Shown: positions 1 to 6,654 of the stretch, piece after piece | Layout of the letters: each line of letters starts with the position of its first letter | How positions within the stretch are numbered: the stretch's first letter is position 1 | NCBI GenBank assembly: GCA_963631655.1 | Contig: CAVGRR010000057.1 | Coordinates: 1 to 10,659, forward strand | Source: Methanomethylophilus sp963631655 | GTDB taxonomy: Archaea > Thermoplasmatota > Thermoplasmata > Methanomassiliicoccales > Methanomethylophilaceae | Direction of reading: 5' to 3' | Length of the DNA stretch: 10,659 bases | The notes under the pieces: generated by a model | Database searches by the model: none | What the model was told of the DNA's origin: nothing | Seen by the model: the letters and a program-made list of their open reading frames with translations, nothing else | Program-made: the position numbers and the translations under genes

Positions 1-525
1 CGCTAACTCAGATGACCGTTCTAGGGAAACTTTTCCAGACCGATACATTTTCATTGAGATATCGATGCGTTCATTCAAAATGCGTTCCTTTATAGTTGAA
101 TTCTCCAAATACTTTCCATCATTATGAGCCAGGTCATCACAATAAATCAACAACAACAGCTCATCATTGGTCAACTTTGCAAGATTTTCTGAAACCATCT
201 GAATCTTATATGCAACATTGTCGGGAAGTTTCATTTTAGAAACATCCCCTTTGAATTCATCATTAACGGCCAGTTTCTTATTCTTCTCGACAAGATATCC
301 TAAAGTTTTCAGCATATCTTCGGATTCTTTCACCATATCACTGAAGGGCCCATAATAATGCGGCCTAAATCCGACATCTTCCGGATTCACATCAAGAATT
401 TTCATCGTCTGAAAGATAATCTTCTGGAGATGAGTCTCATTCACCGATTTTCCATTTGTTGAATTAATCACATATAAGATTAACAACGGCAGCTGATCCA
501 ATTTTTCAATGGAAACCGATTTCAT
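1..525 (-). CDS. Partial SocA/Panacea-like domain protein with UPF0175-like C-terminal segment
   Basis: The reading frame is open from ATG at 525 to the left edge, giving the first 175 residues with no stop; the C-terminus is outside the window. The start is chosen because GGGAG lies 5 bases upstream, and the other nearby ATG stops after two codons. Residues about 8-95 (LPLLILYVINST, then ETHLQKIIF, then HYYGPFSDMVKE, then LGYL) resemble the SocA/Panacea (DUF4065-type) domain, in which an LQK helix and a YGP(Y/F)S motif recur; members serve as antitoxins or proteolysis adaptors. The last visible stretch, MKMYRSGKVSLERSSELA, matches the pattern of UPF0175 proteins (LYREGK-SL-KAAELA), a small presumed DNA-binding family often found in toxin-antitoxin loci. 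The combination suggests a regulator or antitoxin, but this is inference. No partner toxin is visible. The gene is clearly more AT-rich than its neighbours, with many AAA, GAT and ATT codons, which suggests transfer. No signal peptide or membrane segment is seen. Confidence 0.7.
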   Translation of the reverse strand, partial: MKSVSIEKLDQLPLLILYVINSTNGKSVNETHLQKIIFQTMKILDVNPEDVGFRPHYYGPFSDMVKESEDMLKTLGYLVEKNKKLAVNDEFKGDVSKMKLPDNVAYKIQMVSENLAKLTNDELLLLIYCDDLAHNDGKYLENSTIKERILNERIDISMKMYRSGKVSLERSSELA

Positions 526-557
526 CTCATCTCCCTCTATAAACAATAGTCTTCACA

Positions 558-578
558 GTTAAAATAGTACGCTATTTT
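558..578 (-). promoter_or_regulatory. Probable promoter with overlapping inverted-repeat operator
   Basis: On the minus strand CTATTTTAA (567-559) is a good archaeal TATA-like box. It is centred about 38 bases before the ATG at 525, which predicts a transcript start near 536-539 and a short leader holding the GGGAG ribosome site. The box is part of a perfect 7-base inverted repeat, AAAATAG at 561-567 and CTATTTT at 572-578, with 4 bases between the arms. An inverted repeat over the TATA box of a putative DNA-binding or antitoxin gene suggests autorepression. The repeat is seen; its function is inferred. Confidence 0.5.
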
Positions 579-631
579 CCTGCAAAATTATCACACACAA
601 GATGAGAATAATCATTTGCAACAACCTGAAA

Positions 632-661
632 CTGGCACAAGGTTAAAATCAAATGTGCCAG
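632..661. terminator. Inverted repeat, possible terminator of citrate synthase gene
   Basis: CTGGCACA (632-639) and TGTGCCAG (654-661) form a perfect 8-base inverted repeat around a 14-base AT-rich loop. It lies about 50 bases beyond the citrate synthase stop codon, with a short TTT after the stem on the minus strand, so it could end that transcript. It also lies about 110 bases upstream of the left-edge gene and could instead be a regulator site. The rest of the 526-710 spacer is AT-rich and shows no gene on either strand. Confidence 0.4.
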
Positions 662-710
662 CAATCGCTTTTCGATAGAGCTCGACGGAATCAAACCCGA
701 AAGGATGGGA

Positions 711-2057
711 TCAGTTGCGCTTCTCGATCTCCACGAACTCCCTTTCCGTTGCGATGCTAACGTAGGCGGGACGGATGATCTTTCCGGAACTGATCATCTC
801 CTCGATCCTGTGTGCGCTCCATCCGCTGGCCCTCGCAATGGCGAAGAGAGGCGTGAAGAGCTCCTCGGGGATGCCCAGCATCCTGTACAGGAATCCGGAG
901 TAATAATCGACGTTGATGCACACCTTGACGGGGGATTTCCTCTTGGTCGCGATGATCTCGGGCGCGAGCCTGGCGACGGTCTCGTAGAATTCGAGTTCCT
1001 TGTCGTATCCCTTCTCCGCGGCGAGCTTGTGGACCGATTTCCTAAGGAGTATGGCCCTGGGGTCGGAGATGGAATAGACCGCATGGCCCATACCGTAGAT
1101 CAGACCCTGGTGGTCGAACACCTCGCCCTTGAGGATCTTGGTAAGGTACTCGGAAAGCTGCTTCTCGTCGGTGATGTCGGAGACGTTGGCACGGATGTCG
1201 TCCATCATCTGAATGCATTTGATGTTGGCACCGCCGTGCTTCGGACCTTTCAAGGAAAGCAAAGCACCTGCGATGACGGAATAGGTGTCCGAACCAGCGG
1301 AGGTGATGACCCTGGTGGTGAATGCGGAGTTGTTTCCTCCTCCGTGCTCCATCTGGATGATGAGCGCCCTGTCAAGGGCTTCGGCCTCACATGCGCTGTA
1401 CTTTCCGTCGGGACGGAGCATCATGAGGATGTTCTCGGCCATAGAAAGTTCGGGGTCGGGACGGTGGATGATGAGGCTGTTGTTGCGGTCGTAGTGGTTG
1501 TACGCCTGATAACCGTACACCGCGAAAAGAGGCAGCGTGCTGATGATCTTGAGGCACTGTTCCAGAACGTGTGCGATGGAGGTGTCGTGGATGTCCCTGT
1601 CGTACGCCTCGAGTTCCAGGACGCTCCTCGCCATGGTGTTCATGATGTCCTGACAGTTCTGACGGAGGATCACGTTCTTGACGAAGTTCGTGGGGAGCTC
1701 CATGTTGTCGCGGATGATCTGCTAATAGGATTTCAGATCGGACATGGTGGGAAGGTTGCCGAAAAGAAGGAGATACGAGGTTTCTTCGAATCCGCAGCGC
1801 TTGACGTGGCGGGAGACGAGGTCGTTGATGTTGTAGCCGCGGTACTCGAGGATACCGTCGATGGGGGTACGGACACCGTCCACGGTCTTGTATCCGTCAA
1901 GCCTCGAGATCCTGGTGATCCCGGTGAGGACGCCTTTTCCGTTCTTGTCGCGGAGCCCTTTCTTGACATCGTACTCGTCATAGAGGTCCACGGGGATCTC
2001 GGCCTGTTCCTCGCAGATCTTTGCCTTATCGCTGTAATAATCCTCGTGGTCTGCCAT
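711..2057 (-). CDS. gltA: Citrate synthase with one in-frame UAG codon (probable pyrrolysine)
   Basis: This enzyme condenses acetyl-CoA with oxaloacetate to give citrate, the entry to 2-oxoglutarate and glutamate synthesis. Read through codon 112 it is 448 residues, the length usual for the citrate synthase subgroup of gut Firmicutes and Bacteroidetes that it resembles (YDEYDVKKGLR near the N-terminus, YRGYNINDLV, YLLLFGNLPT). The active site is complete: His238 in EHGGGNN, His274 in PKHGGAN, His325 in GMGHAVY, Asp384 in NVDYYSG and Arg409 in FAIARASGW. UAG at 1724-1722 follows LKSY and precedes QIIRDN. Both flanks are in the same frame and continue the family alignment without a gap, in a variable surface helix. 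The start has GGAGG 7 bases upstream and the true end is TGA. In a pyrrolysine-coding archaeon this would be one full-length protein; otherwise it would be a nonsense mutant. A restart at the ATG of 1703 would lose the first 118 residues and is unlikely to give an active enzyme. Confidence 0.88.
1722..1724 (-). other. In-frame UAG codon, candidate pyrrolysine site (residue 112)
   Basis: On the minus strand the codons are TCC TAT TAG CAG ATC ATC. The frame upstream (2057 to 1725) and downstream (1721 to 711) is the same, with no insertion or deletion. In Methanomassiliicoccales UAG is known to be decoded as pyrrolysine by PylS and tRNA-Pyl, mainly in the methylamine methyltransferases MtmB, MtbB and MttB. 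I see no obvious strong hairpin just downstream that would mark a dedicated recoding signal. Decoding here is inferred. Confidence 0.65.
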
Positions 2058-2064
2058 GTTCTTT

Positions 2065-2069
2065 CCTCC
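2065..2069 (-). promoter_or_regulatory. Ribosome binding site of gltA
   Basis: GGAGG on the minus strand ends 7 bases before the ATG at 2057 and fixes this start. Its presence also implies a leadered transcript, unlike carA. Confidence 0.75.
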
Positions 2070-2099
2070 GTATCATAAAGTGGTTTCTGAATGAGTCTT

Positions 2100-2109
2100 G
2101 CATTAAAGG
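2100..2109 (-). promoter_or_regulatory. Possible TATA box for gltA
   Basis: CCTTTAATGC on the minus strand is a moderate TATA-like box, centred about 48 bases before the gltA start. It would put the transcript start near 2080 and leave a leader of about 20 bases containing the GGAGG site. A second AT-rich stretch, GGTTAATAAC at about 2113-2122, is an alternative. The call rests on spacing and a weak match only. Confidence 0.35.
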
Positions 2110-2136
2110 GGTGTTATTAACCTTATCTGAAAGGAA

Positions 2137-2150
2137 GGTCCCGAAGGACC
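2137..2150 (-). terminator. UUCG-loop hairpin after carB
   Basis: On the minus strand GGTCC, the loop TTCG and GGACC form a perfect 5-base stem with the very stable UUCG tetraloop. It begins 9 bases beyond the carB TGA and is followed by pyrimidine-rich TTCCTTTC. Outer AAGGA/TCCTT pairing could lengthen it around an internal loop. It probably marks or protects the 3' end of the carAB mRNA and separates it from gltA. Confidence 0.55.
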
Positions 2151-2158
2151 GTTCTCCT

Positions 2159-5100
2159 TCAGACCAGGCCGTGGAAATCCTGCATCGATTTGACGCTGAT
2201 GTTTCCTTTGCGTGCGACCTTGATCGCACCGGTGGCGATCTTGGCACCGTTGATGGTGGTGATGAACGGGATCTCCAGTTCAACAGCCAATCTCCTCATC
2301 CTGTGTCCGTCACGGACGGCACCGGAGTGTTCGGTGGGGGTGTTGATGACCAGGTTGATCTCTCCGTCCCTCATCAGGGAGGTGGCGTTGGGCTTCATCT
2401 GCTCGTCGTTCCTGAACACCGAGATGCAGGCGACGCCGTTCTCGCGGAGGAAGGAAGCGGTTCCTTTGGTTCCGTAGAGCTTGAATCCCATTTCCGTGAG
2501 GTCCTTGGCGATCGGCAGAAGGGCGGGCTTGTCGTTGTCATTGACGGTGAGGTACACTCCGCCTTCGAGCGGGAGGTTCTGTCCTGCGGCGGCGAAGGCC
2601 TTGAAGCATGCGGTGTAGAAGTCCGCATCGATACCCATGACCTCTCCGGTGGATTTCATCTCAGGAGTGAGGATGGAGTCGACACCGGGCAGCTTGAGGA
2701 AGGGGAACACGGATGCTTTGACCGCATAGTGGTCGATCGCCCTGTATCCCTTCAGGCCGAAGTCCTTGAGCTTCTTTCCGAGCATGACCTTGACGCCGAT
2801 CTTGGCGAGAGGCACTCCGGTCGCTTTGGAGATGAACGGAACGGTCCTGGAGGCCCTGGGGTTCGCCTCGATCATCCAGATCTGACCGTCCTTGTATGCG
2901 AGCTGAAGGTTCATCAGACCGATGGTTCCGAGGGCAAGTGCCAGACGGGTGTTGAGGTCCACGATCTCGTCGATGATCTTCTGCGGGAGCGAGAAGGGCG
3001 GGAGGACCATGGTGGCGTCACCGGAGTGGCATCCGGCATACTCGATGTGTTCCATGATTCCGCCGATATAGACGTCCTCCCCGTCACAGATGGAGTCAAC
3101 ATCGATCTCGATGGCTTCGGTGAGATACTTGTCGATGAGGACAGGGTGGTTCCTGGATACCTTCACTGCTGTCTCCATATAGGTCTTGAGCTCGTCTTCT
3201 GAATAGACGATCTCCATTCCGCGTCCTCCGAGGACGTATGAAGGCCTTACGAGAACAGGATATTCGATGTCGGCGGCGATGGCACGTGCCTCGTCGTAGG
3301 AGTATGCGGTACCGGACTTGGGCTGTTTGATGTTCAGCTTCTTCATCAGGTCGGTGAACCTTCTCCTGTCCTCTGCAAGGTCCATGTGGTCCGGAGAGGT
3401 TCCCAGGATCTTGGTGGAGGTTCCTTTAAGACCCTTCTCGATGTCAAGTGCCAGATTGACGGATGTCTGTCCACCGTACTGACAGATGACACCGTCGGCC
3501 TTCTCCTCTTTGATGATGTTGAGCACATCTTCGAGGTCGAGAGGCTCGAAGTAAAGCCTGTCCGAGATGTCGTAGTCGGTGGAGACGGTCTCGGGGTTGT
3601 TGTTGATCATGATGGCCTCGCAGCCTTCCTCCTGAAGTGCCATGACGCCGTGGACGCAGCAGTAGTCGAACTCGATTCCCTGTCCGATCCTGATGGGCCC
3701 GGAACCGATGAGGACGACACGTTTCCTGTCCATATCGGGAACGACCTCAGAAGACCTTCCGTTGTAGGTGGAATAGAAGTAGGGGGTCTCCGCAGCGAAC
3801 TCGGCGGCACAGGTGTCGACCATCTTGTATTTGGGGATGATGCCTGCCTGTTCCCTCTGACCGCAGATGTCCCAGATGCTCTTGTTGGTGAGCCGGGAGA
3901 TGGTCTCGTCTCCGAATCCCATGTACTTGGCCTGTTTGAGAAGGTCGTCGGTGAGGGTCTCCTTCCTAAGCCTCTTCTCCATGTCGACGATGTTCTTGAT
4001 CTTCCTGACGAAGAAGACATCCCACTGGGTCTCCTTGGCCACGGACTCGGGGTCCCAGCCCATGCGGAGCGCCTGGGCGATGGCGAAGATACGGCGGTCG
4101 GTGGCGTGCCTGAACTCCTCGTGGATCTCGTCCTCGGTCATGTTGACGGGGTCGAGACCGTCGACACCGATCTCAAGGGAACGGAGTCCTTTGAGAAGAG
4201 CCTCTTCGAAGGTCCTTCCGATGGACATCATCTCTCCGGTGGATTTCATCTGGGTGCCGAGGTGGCGGTCGACGGTCCTGAACTTGTCGAAAGGCCATCT
4301 GGGTATTTTCACGACGACGTAGTCGAGGGTGGGTTCGAAGGCGGCATAGGTGTTGCCGGTGATCTTGTTGGGAATTTCATCCAAAGTGTATCCGACGGCG
4401 ATCTTGGTGGCGACCCTGGCGATCGGGTATCCGGTCGCTTTGGAAGCGAGTGCAGAAGACCTGGAGACACGGGGGTTGACCTCGATGACCCTGTAAGATT
4501 TGGTGACGGGGTCCAATGCGAACTGGACGTTGCATCCGCCCTCGATTCCGAGCGCGCGGATGATCTTGAGCGAAGCGGTCCTGAACATCTGGTGTTCCCT
4601 GTCGGAAAGGGTGAGACACGGGGCGCAGACGATGGACTCTCCGGTGTGGATACCCATCGCATCGAGGTTCTCCATGTTACAGACGATGATGCAGTTGTCC
4701 TTTCCGTCCCTCATGACCTCGTACTCGAACTCCTTCCATCCGAGGATGGACTCTTCGATGAGGACCTGGTGGATACGGCTGTAGGCGAGACCTCTGGCAC
4801 ATATCTCCTTCAGCTCGGCCTCGTTGTATGCGATACCTCCTCCAGTACCTCCGAGGGTGAATGCGGGCCTGATGAGCACAGGATACTTTCCGATGTATTC
4901 GACCGCCGCAAGGGCCTCTTCCAGGCTGTTGGCGGGTTTGGACTTGGGGACGGGCTCTCCGATGGCCTCCATGGCCTCTTTGAACAGTTCCCTGTCCTCG
5001 GATTTCTCGATCGCATCGGGCTGAGTTCCGACGAGGGTCGCTCCCAGTTTCTCAAGGTATCCCTTCTCCGCGAGTTCGGAGCAGATGTTGAGTGCGGTCT

Positions 5101-5371
5101 GTCCTCCCATTCCGGAGACGATACCGTCCACTCCCTCCTTCTCGATGATCTTGGCGACCATGTCCGCGGTCATGGGCTCGATGTAGACCTTGTCCGCTGT
5201 GTCAGGGTCGGTCTGGATGGTGGCGGGGTTGGAATTAACGAGAACGGTCTTATAGCCCTCTTCGCGGAGGGACCTGCATGCCTGCGAACCGGAGAAGTCG
5301 AACTCCGCGGCCTGACCGATGACGATGGGTCCGGAACCGATAACCATCAGTTTCTTGTAATCTTTTCTCAT
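2159..5371 (-). CDS. carB: Carbamoyl-phosphate synthase, large subunit
   Basis: CarB uses two ATP, bicarbonate and the ammonia released by CarA to make carbamoyl phosphate for arginine and pyrimidine synthesis in the cytoplasm. At 1070 residues it is the full one-piece form; some methanogens have it split. Residues 1-400 are the carboxyphosphate ATP-grasp half (KLMVIGSGPIVIGQAAEFD at the start, LGGTGGGIAYN, and EVNPRVSRSSALASKATG near 299). About 400-545 is the oligomerisation region. About 548-930 is the carbamoyl-phosphate half (VVLIGSGPIRIGQGIEFDY, VLGGRGMEIVY, EANPRASRTVPFISKATG near 836). About 938-1070 is the MGS-like allosteric domain (VYLTVND, GFKLYGTKGTASFLRENGV). The first ATG overlaps the carA stop as ATGA, so the two genes are translationally coupled. 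The stop is TGA. All expected motifs are present and nothing seems damaged. Confidence 0.98.
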   Translation of the reverse strand: MRKDYKKLMVIGSGPIVIGQAAEFDFSGSQACRSLREEGYKTVLVNSNPATIQTDPDTADKVYIEPMTADMVAKIIEKEGVDGIVSGMGGQTALNICSELAEKGYLEKLGATLVGTQPDAIEKSEDRELFKEAMEAIGEPVPKSKPANSLEEALAAVEYIGKYPVLIRPAFTLGGTGGGIAYNEAELKEICARGLAYSRIHQVLIEESILGWKEFEYEVMRDGKDNCIIVCNMENLDAMGIHTGESIVCAPCLTLSDREHQMFRTASLKIIRALGIEGGCNVQFALDPVTKSYRVIEVNPRVSRSSALASKATGYPIARVATKIAVGYTLDEIPNKITGNTYAAFEPTLDYVVVKIPRWPFDKFRTVDRHLGTQMKSTGEMMSIGRTFEEALLKGLRSLEIGVDGLDPVNMTEDEIHEEFRHATDRRIFAIAQALRMGWDPESVAKETQWDVFFVRKIKNIVDMEKRLRKETLTDDLLKQAKYMGFGDETISRLTNKSIWDICGQREQAGIIPKYKMVDTCAAEFAAETPYFYSTYNGRSSEVVPDMDRKRVVLIGSGPIRIGQGIEFDYCCVHGVMALQEEGCEAIMINNNPETVSTDYDISDRLYFEPLDLEDVLNIIKEEKADGVICQYGGQTSVNLALDIEKGLKGTSTKILGTSPDHMDLAEDRRRFTDLMKKLNIKQPKSGTAYSYDEARAIAADIEYPVLVRPSYVLGGRGMEIVYSEDELKTYMETAVKVSRNHPVLIDKYLTEAIEIDVDSICDGEDVYIGGIMEHIEYAGCHSGDATMVLPPFSLPQKIIDEIVDLNTRLALALGTIGLMNLQLAYKDGQIWMIEANPRASRTVPFISKATGVPLAKIGVKVMLGKKLKDFGLKGYRAIDHYAVKASVFPFLKLPGVDSILTPEMKSTGEVMGIDADFYTACFKAFAAAGQNLPLEGGVYLTVNDNDKPALLPIAKDLTEMGFKLYGTKGTASFLRENGVACISVFRNDEQMKPNATSLMRDGEINLVINTPTEHSGAVRDGHRMRRLAVELEIPFITTINGAKIATGAIKVARKGNISVKSMQDFHGLV

Positions 5372-6468
5372 AGACGTCCCTCCTTGATGATCTTACCGAA
5401 CTTGTCGAAGAGGAATGAGGTGTCCCACGGCCCGGGAGATGCCTCGGGGTGATATTGGGCGGTGTAGATGGGGAGATCCTTGTGCCTCATACCCTCCACA
5501 GTGCCGTCGTTGACATTGAACTGGTCCGCGATGAGTCCGGTGCCTTCGAGGGTGTTGTCGTCCACGGCGAATCCGTGGTTCTGCGAAGTGATGTACACCT
5601 TGCCCTCGTACATGACAGGCTGGTTGCATCCGCGGTGTCCGAACTTCATCTTGTAGGTGCTCGCACCGAACGCGATGGCGGTGAGCTGGTTTCCGAAGCA
5701 GATACCGAACAGGGGAAGCTGAACCGCCAGGTCCTTGATGGTCTTGACCGCGGTGTCACGGATGATGGGGTGGGAAGGGTCACCGGGGCCGTTGGAAAGC
5801 TGGACCCCCTGAATCTTCCTGCCGTTGAGTTTGTATTCTGTGATGACGTCCGAAGGGGTGTCGTAGGGGAACATGACGACGTTGTACCTCGACCTGAGGT
5901 CCCTGAGGATACCGGACTTCTCTCCGCAGTCGAGAAGACCCACGGTGATGTCCTTTCCTTCGTAGTATTCGACGATCTGCTTGTAGCTGACCTCTCCGAC
6001 CAGGTTGCCCTCTGATGGCGCGGGGGCGGCCCTGATCTTCTCGATGAGACCCGGAATGCTGTCGTAATCCTCGGTCAGTGCGCCTTTGAGCGTACCGCCG
6101 TTCCTGATCTTGATAACCAGGTCCCTGGTGTCAACACCCGAGATACCCGGCACGTGGTGGTCCTTCAGGAACTCGTCGATGGTCTTTCCGCCGTACATGT
6201 CGGACGGTTCCTTGCAATACTCTCTGCAGACCACGGCCCTCGCGTGGACGCTGTCGGACTGGTAGAAATCGGATGTGGTGCCGTAGTTTCCGATCAGCGG
6301 GAACGTCATGACGAGGATCTGTCCCTTGTATGACGGGTCGGTCAGACTCTCCTGATAACCGCACATCCCGGTCGCGAAAACAACTTCTCCGAATGCATCA
6401 GACCGGTGACCGAAGGGCTCGCCTTCATAAACAGTCCCGTCTTCGAGAACCAAATAACTCTTTGCCAT
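5368..6468 (-). CDS. carA: Carbamoyl-phosphate synthase, small (glutaminase) subunit
   Basis: CarA hydrolyses glutamine and passes ammonia to CarB. The product is 366 residues, close to the family norm. Residues 1-145 are the CPSase small-chain domain (SYLVLEDGTVYEGEPFG, FATGMCGYQESLTDPSYKGQ, GISGVDTRDL). About 175-366 is the class I glutamine amidotransferase domain, with SNGPGDP at 225-231, the nucleophile Cys257 in PLFGICFGNQ, and His340 and Glu342 in QYHPEASPGP. The frame is open to an ATG at 6576, but the 36 added residues match nothing in the family and would include the promoter, so ATG 6468 (MAKSYLVLEDG) is taken. No Shine-Dalgarno sequence precedes it; a TATA-like box centred about 30 bases upstream suggests a leaderless mRNA. 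It overlaps carB by ATGA. Confidence 0.97.
   Translation of the reverse strand: MAKSYLVLEDGTVYEGEPFGHRSDAFGEVVFATGMCGYQESLTDPSYKGQILVMTFPLIGNYGTTSDFYQSDSVHARAVVCREYCKEPSDMYGGKTIDEFLKDHHVPGISGVDTRDLVIKIRNGGTLKGALTEDYDSIPGLIEKIRAAPAPSEGNLVGEVSYKQIVEYYEGKDITVGLLDCGEKSGILRDLRSRYNVVMFPYDTPSDVITEYKLNGRKIQGVQLSNGPGDPSHPIIRDTAVKTIKDLAVQLPLFGICFGNQLTAIAFGASTYKMKFGHRGCNQPVMYEGKVYITSQNHGFAVDDNTLEGTGLIADQFNVNDGTVEGMRHKDLPIYTAQYHPEASPGPWDTSFLFDKFGKIIKEGRL
5379..5383 (-). promoter_or_regulatory. Strong ribosome binding site of carB inside carA
   Basis: GGAGG within AAGGAGGG lies in the last codons of carA (encoding KEGRL), 7 bases before the carB ATG. It allows carB to be initiated as carA translation ends, which suits the equal amounts needed for the CarA-CarB complex. 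Confidence 0.8.
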
Positions 6469-6493
6469 CGGGATTAAATCACAACGGTGTGTC

Positions 6494-6501
6494 CTATATA
6501 A
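6494..6501 (-). promoter_or_regulatory. TATA box of the carAB operon
   Basis: TTATATAG on the minus strand is centred about 30 bases before the carA ATG at 6468. Archaeal transcription usually starts about 25 bases after the box, so the mRNA would begin only a few bases before, or at, the start codon. This fits the absence of a ribosome binding site. I recognise no separate operator. Confidence 0.65.
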
Positions 6502-6599
6502 TGAACGTGGATTCGATATTACAAGGATAGAAAAACGTTGTCTGACATCCGACAAATTTGCACGACATTGAAACAACTTTGAGTTGCCGTGAACAGACC

Positions 6600-6647
6600 C
6601 TCCGCCCGATTCCGGAGTTCGGCCCCGCGGAGTGTCGGGGGCCGAAC
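6600..6647 (-). terminator. Tandem hairpins after the TPR gene
   Basis: GTTCGGCCCC (6617-6626) pairs perfectly with GGGGCCGAAC (6638-6647), a 10-base GC-rich stem with an 11-base loop. Directly beside it CTCCG (6600-6604) pairs with CGGAG (6613-6617). Both lie just past the TGA of the TPR gene and before the carAB promoter, so they probably end or protect the TPR transcript. No long T-tract follows on the minus strand, so the ending mechanism is uncertain. Confidence 0.55.
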
Positions 6648-6654
6648 AGGGGAT

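Noticed and set aside
662..710. A tRNA-like fragment, CGGGTTTGATTCCG on the minus strand, as a possible integration scar
   Set aside because: The T-loop-like core has no 5-base stem around it, no acceptor or anticodon arm is present, and it does not match the 3' end of the tRNA-Gly gene.
711..1703. A separate shorter citrate synthase gene starting at ATG 1703, or two split genes
   Set aside because: The upstream 111 codons encode the family's normal N-terminal domain in the same frame, no ribosome site precedes 1703, and the domain would be cut within its fold. One gene with an internal UAG explains the data better; a pseudogene is possible but nothing else in the gene is damaged.
3386..5452. 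Long plus-strand reading frames opposite carB, the TPR gene and gltA (also 705-2078, 2021-3202, 7453-8400, 8422-10305)
   Set aside because: They lie antisense to clearly conserved genes, are rich in Asp, Gly and Val as expected from complementing GC-biased codons, and match no protein family.
6469..6576. A 36-residue N-terminal extension of CarA
   Set aside because: The added residues do not resemble CarA proteins and would cover the TATA box. MAKSYLVLEDGTVYEG is the normal family start.
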